Origin: Salminus brasiliensis
Lineage: Eukaryota > Chordata > Actinopteri > Characiformes > Bryconidae
NCBI RefSeq assembly: GCF_030463535.1
Contig: NC_132894.1
Location: forward strand, 33,989,125-34,053,124
Reading direction: 5' to 3'
DNA: 64,000 bases
The first letter of the stretch is position 1, and each line of letters begins with the position of its first letter. Positions 34,067-43,734 of this stretch are shown here, piece after piece. The translations under genes and the position numbers were made by a program. Under the pieces are notes generated by a model, which saw only the letters and a list, made by a program, of their open reading frames with translations, was not told where the DNA came from and made no database searches.

Positions 34067-34202
34067 TAGTCAGTTCAGAATTGGTGCTAATAATAATAAT
34101 AATAATAATGATGATGTGCTTAATTTAGCTGTAATTCTGCTTTGTGAACATCTCTTCTTTTTTTTCATTGTAGGATCAAACCCTAATATCCATGTGAGCT
34201 CG

Positions 34203-34276
34203 ACAGCTTCTAATGACACCTCCTCACTAAAGGCTCTCAGGCCAGTGGGGTTTGGTTGATGTTTTTCGGTTGTGGG
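34203..34276 (+). promoter_or_regulatory. selenos: SECIS element of selenos
   Basis: The SECIS quartet is formed by ATGA (34213-34216) opposite TGAT (34257-34260). Twelve bases separate ATGA from the apical AA (34229-34231). Helix II pairs ACC with GGT, and CCTCACT with AGTGGGG (one G-U pair), around a small internal loop. The apex holds GGC/GCC, which can form the extra mini-helix of a type II SECIS. Below the quartet, ACAGC can pair with GTTGT. In eukaryotes SECIS recruits SBP2 and eEFSec so that UGA is read as Sec. Confidence 0.85.
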
Positions 34277-34673
34277 AGTGCTCCTCTTTTTAACACGTCA
34301 GACTTTAGGAAATGTGTGCAGGTGTTTGGGACGGCGCTGTAGGATTTACTTCCTTTGGGGTAGCTTTCTCAGCTCACCTGACAGGGCTGGCTTTCCCAGA
34401 AGTCATCTTCGTTCAGGGATTGTGCTTAAATGGTCGAGTGAGCGTCACGCTGAACGCTCTCTCTGCCAGTTGAGATGAGCTTAGCACGGAGGTGATTTTG
34501 GGAAAGCGGCCTCTGGGCAGTTATCTGTGAGGATTTGTGTGTCCTCTTCAGTGGTGTAAAGTTTTTTTTGTTTTTGTTTCTTTTGTAGTTGCAGAAAATA
34601 TTATTTGCGTTGACATGAAATCAGTCGTTTGTGTTTTACTGTATTTGCTTAACAGCTTTCACAATTAAAAGAC

Positions 34674-34679
34674 TTTATT
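34674..34679 (+). promoter_or_regulatory. selenos poly(A) signal
   Basis: ATTAAA about 500 bases into the SECIS exon. T/G-rich sequence follows within 40 bases. Confidence 0.55.
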
Positions 34680-34933
34680 TAGCATGAACATGTAACCTCA
34701 TCATTTACTGTTAACAAACATCTGCAGAGGAAGGAAATGAGATGATGGAAAGATCCAGGTTTAAGGAAAAATATAAACAATAACTTCAAATATCTGCAAT
34801 AATCCAGTGTTTAGGGTGTAAACGGTCATATAGAGTTTTTAGTTTGCTGCCGTCATTCCAGAGAGCACAGTTCTAGTACAGTGTTGCCTTACACAGCTTT
34901 GCTTGTACCTGTTTACCATCTGGTTTTAAAATC

Positions 34934-35464
34934 CACTGTCCAAATGTTTGTGGACACCCCTTCTAATGAATGCATTCAGCTACTTTAAGTTGCACCCACT
35001 CCTGGCACAGATGTGCAGATGCACACACACATTTTGTCTAGTCCCTGTAAAAAAAAAAAAAAAGAGTACTGCCAATAGAATAGGACCCTCTGGGGCAGAT
35101 AGTAAACATGAGCCTATTGGCACCATCCTGCCTAATAATGCCAGGTGTGGGTTAGAGGGGGATATAAAGCCCCCCAGCATTGAGCTGTGGAGCAGTAGAA
35201 GAGACTGTGTTCTCTGGAATGATGAATGGTGGAGCTCCATTCAGTACTTTTGGGATGAGTTGGTGATCATCATCCAACATCCTGACCTCACTAAGGCTCC
35301 TGAATGCAATCAAATCCTCACAGCATTGCTCCTCCAACATTTAGTAGAAAGTCTGAAAGATTCTTCCCTGGACAGTAGAGACAGTTACTCCCTTGATTAA
35401 TACCTTTGATTTCAGAAGAATGAAACAATGAAGGTGCCGGTGTCCAAAAACTTTTTGTCCAGTG
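34934..35464. mobile_element. TIR DNA element of 531 bp
   Basis: Imperfect terminal inverted repeats: CACTGTCCAAATGTTTGTGG at the left and TCCAAAAACTTTTTGTCCAG at the right, both extending into GGACACC/GGTGTCC. A related reverse-oriented copy lies near 48.71-48.90 kb. An interior frame of 150 codons exists (34948-35400) but shows no recognisable domain. Confidence 0.65.
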
Positions 35465-36159
35465 TATGAACAAATGCTTTAAGACCAAAACGTCTCAAAC
35501 AGTGTCTGGGGCATCGGGCAGGGTGGTCGTGACCGTTTGGTGTCTGTGAGGAGCTTTTAGAGGCATTGGACTCTTCGGACGTCTGGTTTCGTTCACCACC
35601 ACTGTGAACAGTCCTGACTCTCAGTTTCACACCACTGAGTTATCAGTCATGAATTGATTGCGCTGAATAATTATCAAATAATAATCAAGTAATGAAGTCT
35701 GCTTGACCTGAATCCAGTGCATTGGGGCAGGACTGTGCACAAAAGGGCAGTGCAACTGGCCTCCACTGCACTGTGTGCTTTTCACCCCTAGGGGGCGACA
35801 GTAATGTAAGCAGTTGCTTCTGAAATAAGTGATGAGCTTTTCAGTAACTTTGTGGATTATTTTACCATTTGAATCATTAAAAAACCCAAAATATATATTA
35901 AATATTATATATATCATATATTTTTAAAAAGCTTATTATTGATAAATAATAATTATTGATTATTATTGATCAGCTTTCTCTGATAAATGCATTTCTGATC
36001 AATTTTATGAGGAACAAACTCCATTACTTATGATGTGTCCAAAAAGAAATGGGAAGGGGTTCAGTCTTAGTGGGAATAATGATACAGGTGTCCCTGTAAC
36101 GCTGGCTGCAGTACGCTAGGGGGCACTGTGTCCCTTAATACTATACATTCACCAATTAC

Positions 36160-36450
36160 ATCAAAACTACCACCAAAACAGCCCTGACCCGTCCGGATCT
36201 GGACTCCACAAGACCTCTGAAGGTGTTCGGTGGTATCTGTGGTTCTGTTCACCTTCAGACATCTTCATCTTTCTTAAAGTCCTGTAAGTTGTGAGCTGAC
36301 CCTGTCACACCCCCCCACACACACAAGACCTGCCTGATGTTCTGGAGAGGTTCTGATGACCCAGTCATTGTCTAGAACATCACAGTTTGGTTCTTGTCAA
36401 AGTGCCTCAGAGTCTCACTGTTGGTGTGAATATTCACTGAACCTGCAGTG
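36160..36450 (-). mobile_element. Tc1-like transposon fragment, copy 3
   Basis: It shares CTCCACAAGACCTCTGAAGG, a GTGGTATCTG block and AAGACCTGCC...TGTTCTGGAGAGGTTCTGA with the other Tc1-like remnants in the window. Terminal repeats are not clearly preserved. Confidence 0.55.
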
Positions 36451-38189
36451 CCGGCCGGAGGGCAGCAGATGGCGCTGTTTTCCTTTTACTGTACTGTACT
36501 GTATGGGAGAACTGGAAAGCATGAAAACAAAGAGATGGGTTCAAACCCTGATCAGTGTGACCCCTGCTATTTTATTTATTATTAATCAGTGGTTTTATCC
36601 TTTTGCTACTATATATATATATTTATATATTTTTTTTATTTGATCCTTATTAATAATATATAGATCACTGCTATGGACAACATCACCAGTCACTTTATAC
36701 AACAGGAATAGACAAAAACATACATATTTATATTTAGCTCCACTCTCTCTCAGACTATACCCGTCTCGGAAAATCCCTCCTGTCTTTGTATATTCTGTAT
36801 TTTGTATTTATTTAATATAATTTTTATATAACTTTATTTTTAATATGTTTAGTACGTATATACTTTGTCCTCCTGTAGAGCTATGTGTATATAAGATACA
36901 TATATATTAGATATGTAATATGTAAATATTTTTTTTGCATCTCTATAAACAACTCCAGTTTTCTGTGGTTTATATGCTGTATTGTTTATTAGCAAAAGGC
37001 AAGTATAGATCTTTGTTGGGCAATTTATTATTACTATGAACCCATTTCTGTATATTAAAGCATTAATAAGAAAATCTGAGGATGAAAATCCTCAGAACAC
37101 CTGAAACTCGTGGGGTTTTGAGACCCTTCGGCCTTCTGTGGATCACTTCTGTGGTTCCAGTTTTTTTGTCAAAATATCCACACTGAAAGGGTCCGTACCA
37201 GATAAACGAAGTGCACTGTACACTGTGACCCATACAGGCTTATGCAAAAGTTTTGGCACCCTAAATGACATGGGTTGTTGATTGTTTCTAAGTGTAAATG
37301 TGTCACTCCCACTGTTTATAAGCTCTAAATTCTGCAGAAAATGTTATAATTAAGTTCATTTAAGTTTAAAACAAAATGTGACCATTGATTAGAGATACCC
37401 AAACCTTTACAAGTGACTGGATATGGGAAGATAAGTCATTTTGTCCATGAAAGACTGAATTAACTAGGGGCCCTTACATTATTTCATTAATATTTGCATA
37501 TAATTGAAATAATAAATCTATTTAAATATATTTGGACTTCTTTTCATTTTTTAAATCAGTAGTTCATGTGATCAAAATACATTTAATACACAAATTTTAC
37601 CACAATGCATAATTTAAAAACATAATTTAAGCAATATGAGTCAAATCATTGGATTAAATGACATAATATTTAAAAAGAAGCATTAAAGGGTTAATGCACG
37701 AACGGCAAAGCAAGCAAAAGATCTATGCAGATACATGTCATTCAACATCTTTTGCTTTTAAACCTGCATATTATTTCTCCTTTTGCTTAATATTTGCTCA
37801 ACCGCAGTTTAGTGTGACACTCTCCATTCGTCCCGAGTCTATCGCAATGGTGCTGAATGGAGCCAGACGTCAACAAAGAGTGTAGCACCTCTAAAAGCTC
37901 ACACACTCTCTCTCACAGGTATTTCACCAAACGGTTAAAAAAAGCTGTCTGATTGCTGTGGAAATCTGGTGCCATCGTTCTGAGAAGCCTTTTTTTGTTC
38001 TTTTGGCCCTAAAAATTGTTTTTAATCTGCCTGTGGCGGAGGGATACATGCAGGGATGCTGCATGGCAAAATAGTCCCTCTTTTTCAGATTTAGCACATA
38101 GATATGACACATATATAACTCAGGACACATGATAAATTAAATTCTAATAAAATAAGCCAATAAAATGTCTATGTTGATGCTGTAGGCTG

Positions 38190-38503
38190 ACTAGGTGACG
38201 CAGTGGTGGCTCAGCGGTTAGAGCGCCGGGATATCGATAACAGGGTTGTGGGTTCGATTCCCGGGCTCGGCAAGCTGCCACTGTTGGGCCCTTGAGCAAG
38301 GCCCTTTACCCTCTCTGCTCCCCGGGCGCTGGAGTTGGCTGCCCACCGCTCTGGGTGTGTGTGTGTGTGTACTCACTGCCCCTAACACATGTGTGTGTGT
38401 GTGAGTGTGTGTTCACTACCAGATGGGCTAAATGCGGAGGACACATTTCGCTGTACAGTGTACACTGTTCAGTGACAAATACGTGCACCTTTACCTTTAC
38501 CTA
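38190..38503 (+). mobile_element. tRNA-derived SINE
   Basis: RNA polymerase III box A (TGGCTCAGCGG, 38207-38217) and a perfect box B (GGTTCGATTCC, 38251-38261) head a SINE body with CTTGAGCAAGGCCCTTTACC. Internal (TG)n runs follow, and it ends in ACCTTTACCTTTAC repeats. It resembles an abundant SINE family of otophysan fishes. Confidence 0.8.
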
Positions 38504-38600
38504 GTTCAGTTCACCTCCACTGTAAAAAAAAAGGTAAAAGTGGGTTTCTCTACGGTCTCAGGTGATAAATGATGTAGATATTTTGATTAATCGATGGATT

Positions 38601-38670
38601 CAGATTAATATGTATTAATATGTATTAATAGGCATTAATATGCATTAATAGGCATTAATAGGCATTAATG
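38601..38670 (+). repeat. 10-bp minisatellite, seven units
   Basis: Seven units of the pattern NNNATTAATA (TGTATTAATA and GGCATTAATA variants) in perfect register, immediately upstream of the chsy1 CpG-rich region. Confidence 0.9.
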
Positions 38671-38699
38671 GGTTAATTAATGACCCCCCCCTCCCCCTC

Positions 38700-39195
38700 T
38701 TCTCCATGTCCTTGTGATAGCAGCTGATGGCCGGTGGGGGGCGCTGTGTGCTCTATGCGCGCCGCCTGTATTACAGCAGCGGCAGCAGCAGAAGAAGCAG
38801 CATTTGGCTGCTGTGCGTGTCGGAGCTCGGAGCGCCGGAGGGACGGAGCGCCGCTCTCAGGCCGGATCGAGGCAGCGTTCAGTCCGAGGTAGTGACTCAC
38901 TGAGGTGTTGGAGCTCAGCCGGGCATGTGGAGACCGCTACAGCCGCACTGCAACGTCGACAAGTAGCTGGAGCCGGAGCCCCAACAGCGGCGGCTCCTGC
39001 CATGAGACAGCCCGAGTGCGGTGGAGCGCTGGAGCGGGGCAACGACACCCACACACCGCCGCCGCCGCTGCCGCTGCCGCTGCTGCCCCCTCGGCTACGG
39101 CTCTGATTCGACCGGCACTCGGTCCACACTGAAATCAGACTCCAGAGACAAAAAGAGGTGGATTAAACTACCCGAATTTTAAAAAGCTCGGTGGG
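38700..39195 (+). promoter_or_regulatory. chsy1: chsy1 CpG-rich promoter and 5' UTR
   Basis: A sharply GC- and CpG-rich block precedes the chsy1 ATG and continues through exon 1. It carries (CAG) and (CCG/CTG) repeats and upstream ATGs. One upstream ATG at 39002 opens a 34-codon frame closing at 39106, 90 bases before the main start. The transcription start itself cannot be placed from sequence. Confidence 0.6.
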
Positions 39196-39554
39196 ATGGC
39201 CGGGAGGAGCCGCAGAGCCTGGTTCAGCGTTCTCCTGGGGCTGGTGGTCGGCTTCACTCTGGCTTCCAGGCTCATTCTGCCGCGGGCCAGTGAGCTGAAG
39301 AAAGCCGGGCACAAGCGCAAGGCGAGCGGGGTCGGCGGAGGCGGAGGAGCGGCGGGCTGCGGCGGTGGCGGAGGCGGCGGCGGCGGCGTTGTTGGGCTCA
39401 GGAGGGAGCACGGGGGGCTGCTGATGTGGCCACCACCACCACCACCGCCGCCGGAGCCGACCGAGAGATCCGCGCAGAAAGCGGGACACTTCCTATTCGT
39501 CGGCGTTATGACCGCGCAGAAGTACCTGAATAACCGCGCCGTGGCGGCGTATAG
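39196..39554 (+). CDS. chsy1: chsy1 exon 1 (signal anchor, stem, start of GT domain)
   Basis: Residues 1-119. The start is MAGRSRRAWFSVLLGLVVGF, close to the human N-terminus, in the context GGGATGGCC. The Gly/Pro-rich stem is encoded by GGC and CCA/CCG repeats. Donor TATAG|GTGAGC. Confidence 0.95.
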
Positions 39555-42500
39555 GTGAGCTGGAGCCCGGGGGGAGAATCAGGAGAGGGGGGAGAGGAGG
39601 GGGGGAGAGAGGGGGGCAAGGCAAGGCAGCTGCATGCAGTGTGGAGGAGGGGGGTAAAAGCCTAAATATGATAATAATAAACGTGTTGAGTAAAACTCAA
39701 CTTTTTGTGAAAATGAGGTTTTTTTTTAACAAAAATGAGGAACATTTAACCCCCAGGCCTGCTGATCTGGGATCAGGGTGCCTTCCACATGCCTTTCTTT
39801 CTCCTTGGCCCCTAAGGCAAGGGATGCTTTTGTGCAAGTTACCCCCCCCCCCTCCCCCTTTCGGTATTTAGGTGGCTAGAAGCTGGGCCTGCATGGAGCC
39901 CTTCTAGATGGAGCTCCTCAGAACATCCGTTCCAGAAGTCCTGACCAGACGGGTAGTCTCCTTACCCCCAGTGAGGAGCCGGAGGTCGGCTTCTTCAGAG
40001 CATGCATGTGTTTGTCTCCTGCCCCTATCCAGAGTTCGGAGTCTTGCCCCAGGGCTCTGAATGGTGTAGAGTGGGCTTCAGGGTATCAGGCCCCACTCTA
40101 CCCTGGATAAAGGTGATGGTGGTGGTGGGGATCGTGGTGGTGGTGGTGGGGATCGTGGTGGTGATGGTGGGGATCGTGGTGGTGGTGTTGTCCACTACAC
40201 TACTCAATCTTTCTCATAGAAGCAAGCTGAACAGCCCACAGAGATTGTCGTGGCCCGTCAAGCCATGTACGTTTGATTGAATGGTGGCGTTCAGTGAGGG
40301 TTAGGGTTCTTTGGAGATTCCTGGTGTTTTAGATTAGCAGTAGCTGAGCTAGCCTTTTGCAGATGTTCGTAAATTATGGTTTTATAGGTTATTAAAAAAA
40401 ACATGGCGTGCATTTTTTTTTTTTTTTCTTTTTCTTTTTTTAGGGTGGCACTGTGCAATAATGAAAACCAGGGATGCACTGATATCCAGCGTTTTCCTTA
40501 CTGAACAATGTGCAAACCGGCAAGGCTAGGAAGATCTGGACTGATGCTTTTATAGAGTAAAAAATGCAGTAAAATCAAGAATACAATAATGATTTAATAA
40601 AAAAAGGGTATTCTAGTGCAGTAGTGCAGCATCAGCTGAACATGGCAATCTTTAAAGTAAAAAAAAAATGCATAAATACACCAAATATAGATGAGAAATG
40701 TTACTGATAATAGTTTATTTATTTGTTTATTTTTCTTTCAGTAGTTATCTGCAGAAATCGATATGATCTCATTGTGCTGGTTGTCATCCCTGCATTAGTA
40801 AGCCAATTAAATCAAGTTTTGATAAGTTACTAATATGTGGCATCAAGGACTAATTATTAAAAAGTATTTAAACACTCTTATAATCTCTGAAAAATATGAT
40901 CAAATATTAATATAAGCACCCAGAAGTGCTTACACGCCACGTCACACACTCGGAACATAAAAAAAAAAAAAAAAGGCCTGTATGTTGGATAAGAGTAACC
41001 TCAGCTATGGTGAAAGTAGTCCTCATGTTCCTTCAGACAGGCTAGAGGCTTCTACCCATCCATTAAGTAAGTGACCTCATTGCCTGCTGTCATTGCTGTC
41101 TGCTAAAAACCTGTCCACTCTGGTTCGGTCCACCTTCACCCCTGCGCTTCACTCTCCAAAATAAAGGTGCTGTACACGGTTCTTTGGCAGATACCTCAGA
41201 AGAACCAAGGCTAACGTGAGGAACCATCCTCAGCCATCAACTGAAGCTTCTTCAGACCTTTAAAAGCTTCATACCTGGTTCTTCTTCCATGGCGTCTCTC
41301 AAAGAACCACCTGAAGCGGCTCTACTCGTAAGAGTGTGCTTCAGCAGGTCCAGCCATGGTGGTCTTTATCTCCGAACGTATCTAAAACGCACTAAAAGCC
41401 ACAAGCACATGACTCAGCCTGGAGTGGGCAGTCAAAAGCACCACCTTTTCGCGCTGCGTCTTTATTGATGAGATGTCGAGACGTTCGGAAGGGCCTGGAT
41501 GAGGGTATGCCTGTAAATAGCAGAACAGCAGGGCTTATGAAGATAAAATTAGACATTGGCTTGTGAAGAAAGCGCGCCGTCCGAACAGTACTGTCTTCTC
41601 ACATGCCGTCATGTGGGCCAGGCTAATGCGTTTTGGGCAGGGTAAAGCCGGGATATTGCGTTAAACAGGCCTGGATTTCTCAGGCTTCGACCCCAGAATA
41701 GATTTGATACGATTAACCTATTTTGCAGTAACGTGGAGCTGAAAGATAACCCTGATACTGTATTATGGCTTTCTGCTAAACTAGGCTCTGTTTACATGGA
41801 GGCTAAAGATAACAAGTCATTTTCATATCAGGTTTTACCTGCGCTGGGTTGAGCGACGCTGGCATGTAATCTGGAATGAATGGCATGTCTGTAATCCTCG
41901 TATTCTCTTATTTGTGAATGTGACGTGGGCTTCATGTGTAGAAAATGAGCAGAAGCCCCCCCCAAGTTCCCCACAGCAGACAAAATGCTCTGGGTGTGCT
42001 CAAGGTCATCACCAGCTTTGGCCTCATATAATAATACCACCACCACCAACAACAAGGAGGAGAGAGCACTGCAGTATTGTCCACATAGGCGAATTACACG
42101 AGGAGTGATATCTCCTCCCCTTGGACCTTCATATTTTGTTGAGTTGTAGCTCCATAGTCTACCTCAGCTGTTGTGTCTAGAAGCTGTGCTATAACCGGGG
42201 GTGTAGATGGGCCGTTCAGGCAGACAGATGGACAGGTAATGCATTTAACTGATCCCCAAGGGAAATTCGAGAGTGATATTCGGTAGCTAAACGATATTGG
42301 ATATTATATTAATATTCGTAGGCCAAAAGGAACCAGCTGGAACGGTCTTTGAAAACAACAGGAGGCTTCTGGTAGATGACATGTGCTGCAGTTAACTGGC
42401 TGATACTGAGTACAATGAGTAAAGGGCAGAGGAATGACCCAGCAAGATGTATCGGCTAGCAGACGCCCGTGCCGGCCAGCATCGCACTGAAGGGATGTGG

Positions 42501-42599
42501 GGAGAGGGGAGCAAGGGACCAATTGTGCTCTCTCTGGCTCTGGCTGCTGATGGCAGGCAGCATGACCCGGGATTCAAACAAGCAGTCCTCGGGTCATAG

Positions 42600-42642
<43 letters not shown>

Positions 42643-43332
42643 TAAAAAATGTGGGCTGTAAAAAAGACGGTTAGTCAGAAGGCTTATCCAATGACTATCC
42701 AATGGCTAATAGATCGGTGTCCACAAACTTTTGGCTAAAATATAGTTATATAGTTCTGGTTTCTACCTGATATTCGTCTTCTCACCCTCATCAATCTCCT
42801 CTCCCTCCCCTCTCTCTCTCTCCTTATGTTGTGTAGGACCTGGGCCCAAACCATTCCAGGCAAAGTGGAGTTCTTCTCCAGCGAAGGCTCCGACACGTCC
42901 ATTCCCATTCCCATCGTGGCCCTGAAGAACGTGGACGATTCCTACCCGCCCCAGAAGAAGTCCTTCATGATGCTGAAGTACATGCACGACCATTACCTGG
43001 ACCAGTACGAGTGGTTCATGCGTGCAGACGATGACGTCTACATCAAAAGTGACCGGCTGGAGAGCTTCCTGAGGAGCCTCAACAGCAGCGAGGCCATTTT
43101 CCTGGGACAGACGGGGATGGGGGCCCGCGACGAGCTGGGCAAGCTGGCCCTGGAGCCCGGCGAGAACTTCTGCATGGGCGGCCCGGGTGTGATCATGAGC
43201 CGCGAGGTGCTGCGCAGGATGGTGCCCCACATCCGCCAGTGCCTGCAGGAGATGTACACCACGCACGAGGACGTGGAGGTGGGCCGCTGCGTGCGGCGGT
43301 TCGCGGGGGTCCAGTGCGTCTGGTCGTATGAG
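39196..43332 (+). CDS. chsy1: Chondroitin sulfate synthase 1, N-terminal part (exons 1-2)
   Basis: Exons 39196-39554 and 42837-43332 join in phase and give 285 residues, about 35% of the roughly 800-residue enzyme. The remainder is normally a single large third exon, not present here, so intron 2 is longer than 20.6 kb. CHSY1 is a type II Golgi membrane protein that polymerises chondroitin by alternating GlcA and GalNAc transfer. Seen here are a basic N-terminus, a signal-anchor helix (residues about 8-26), a low-complexity stem with poly-Gly (about 46-64) and poly-Pro (79-86), then HFLFVGVMTAQKYLNNRAVA opening the first (GT31, fringe-like) glycosyltransferase domain. The metal-binding DDD is at residues 184-186 (FMRADDDVYIK), followed by GENFCMGGPGVIMSRE and YTTHEDVEVGRCVRRFAG, all family hallmarks. 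chsy3 is the main alternative; synteny with selenos favours chsy1. Confidence 0.96.
40118..40189 (+). repeat. 21-bp minisatellite (chsy1 intron 1)
   Basis: Three tandem units of GGGGATCGTGGTGGTGGTGG-type sequence, with partial units on both sides. Confidence 0.8.
42450..42600 (-). mobile_element. SINE fragment, copy C (chsy1 intron 1)
   Basis: Reverse-oriented relative with CCAATTGTGCTCTCTCTGGC and CTGGCTGCTGATGGCAGGCA, matching the 62.0-kb SINE body. A (TA)n(TG)n microsatellite follows directly. Confidence 0.6.
42598..42641 (+). repeat. (TA)n(TG)n microsatellite
   Basis: Six TA units grade into about 15 TG units in chsy1 intron 1, next to a SINE fragment. Confidence 0.9.
42837..43332 (+). 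CDS. chsy1: chsy1 exon 2 (fringe-like glycosyltransferase domain, DDD motif)
   Basis: Residues 120-285, from TWAQTIPGKVEFFSSEGSD to CVWSYE. It contains the DDD metal-binding motif and HEDVEVG. Acceptor GTGTAG|GACC, donor TATGAG|GTGAGT. Codons are GC-rich at third positions relative to the flanking introns. Confidence 0.97.
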
Positions 43333-43426
43333 GTGAGTGAAGGTTGGGCTGGAGGATTGCTGGAAGGCTCCAGTAGGACTTTGTAAATCTTGAATACACC
43401 TCAACACACACTGATGCAGCTTCAAA

Positions 43427-43579
43427 AACAGGGGTGGGCAACGGGGTGCTGGAGTCCAGAGCGGTTTACGGCTTTCCCTGCCGTAACCTGGTAATTAACA
43501 GGGGAGCTGAATCAGGTGTGCTTAAGCAGGTAAAGCTTAGGAATCCGGCCCTCCAGGACCAGAGTTGCCCATCCCTGTT
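43427..43579. mobile_element. Palindromic MITE, 153 bp
   Basis: AACAGGGGTGGGCAAC (43427-43442) matches the reverse complement of GTTGCCCATCCCTGTT (43564-43579) at 15 of 16 positions. It contains CCCTCCAGGACCAGAG, the landmark of a widespread fish repeat. Non-coding. Confidence 0.7.
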
Positions 43580-43734
43580 CTAAAAAACAAGTCCGGTGAA
43601 TCGACCTCTATAGATTAATCAATCTATACAAATAATCCTTGGTTGCAGTCTTGGATTAGAGAGGTCTTTGCCCAAGCTCTAGTCTGGTTCTGGAAGTCAG
43701 TTGGAGCAAATCCTGGAACAGGCAAAAGCTCAGA

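Larger units (their letters stand above)
34174..34695 (+). other. selenos: selenos 3' UTR exon containing the SECIS
   Basis: This exon starts after a strong pyrimidine tract and TTGTAG|GATC, and carries the SECIS hairpin close to its 5' end. It ends near an ATTAAA at 34674-34679. No SECIS-like structure was seen directly after the coding exon, so the UTR is inferred to be spliced. The 1.1-kb UTR intron is full of repeats. Confidence 0.75.
34700..38690. other. Intergenic spacer selenos-chsy1
   Basis: No gene was recognised. The spacer holds a 531-bp TIR element (34.93-35.46 kb), a Tc1-like remnant (36.16-36.45 kb), AT-rich sequence (36.55-37.1 kb), a TATGCAAAAGTTTTGGCACC transposon-end fragment near 37.24 kb, a tRNA-derived SINE (38.19-38.50 kb) and a 10-bp minisatellite (38.60-38.67 kb). 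Several CTCF-like motifs are scattered between 35.8 and 38.7 kb. Confidence 0.6.

Noticed and set aside
38207-38261. Box A and box B as a genuine tRNA gene
   Set aside because: The body continues as a SINE with a microsatellite and an ACCTTT-repeat tail, and no tRNA cloverleaf acceptor stem is visible.
39196-39558. Possibility that chsy1 is chsy3
   Set aside because: The N-terminus and the neighbouring selenos both favour chsy1. CHSY3 sits in a different gene neighbourhood in vertebrates.
42763-43425. 220-codon open frame on the minus strand opposite chsy1 exon 2
   Set aside because: It is the antisense shadow of a GC-rich conserved exon. It shows no domain, and the plus-strand protein is unambiguous.
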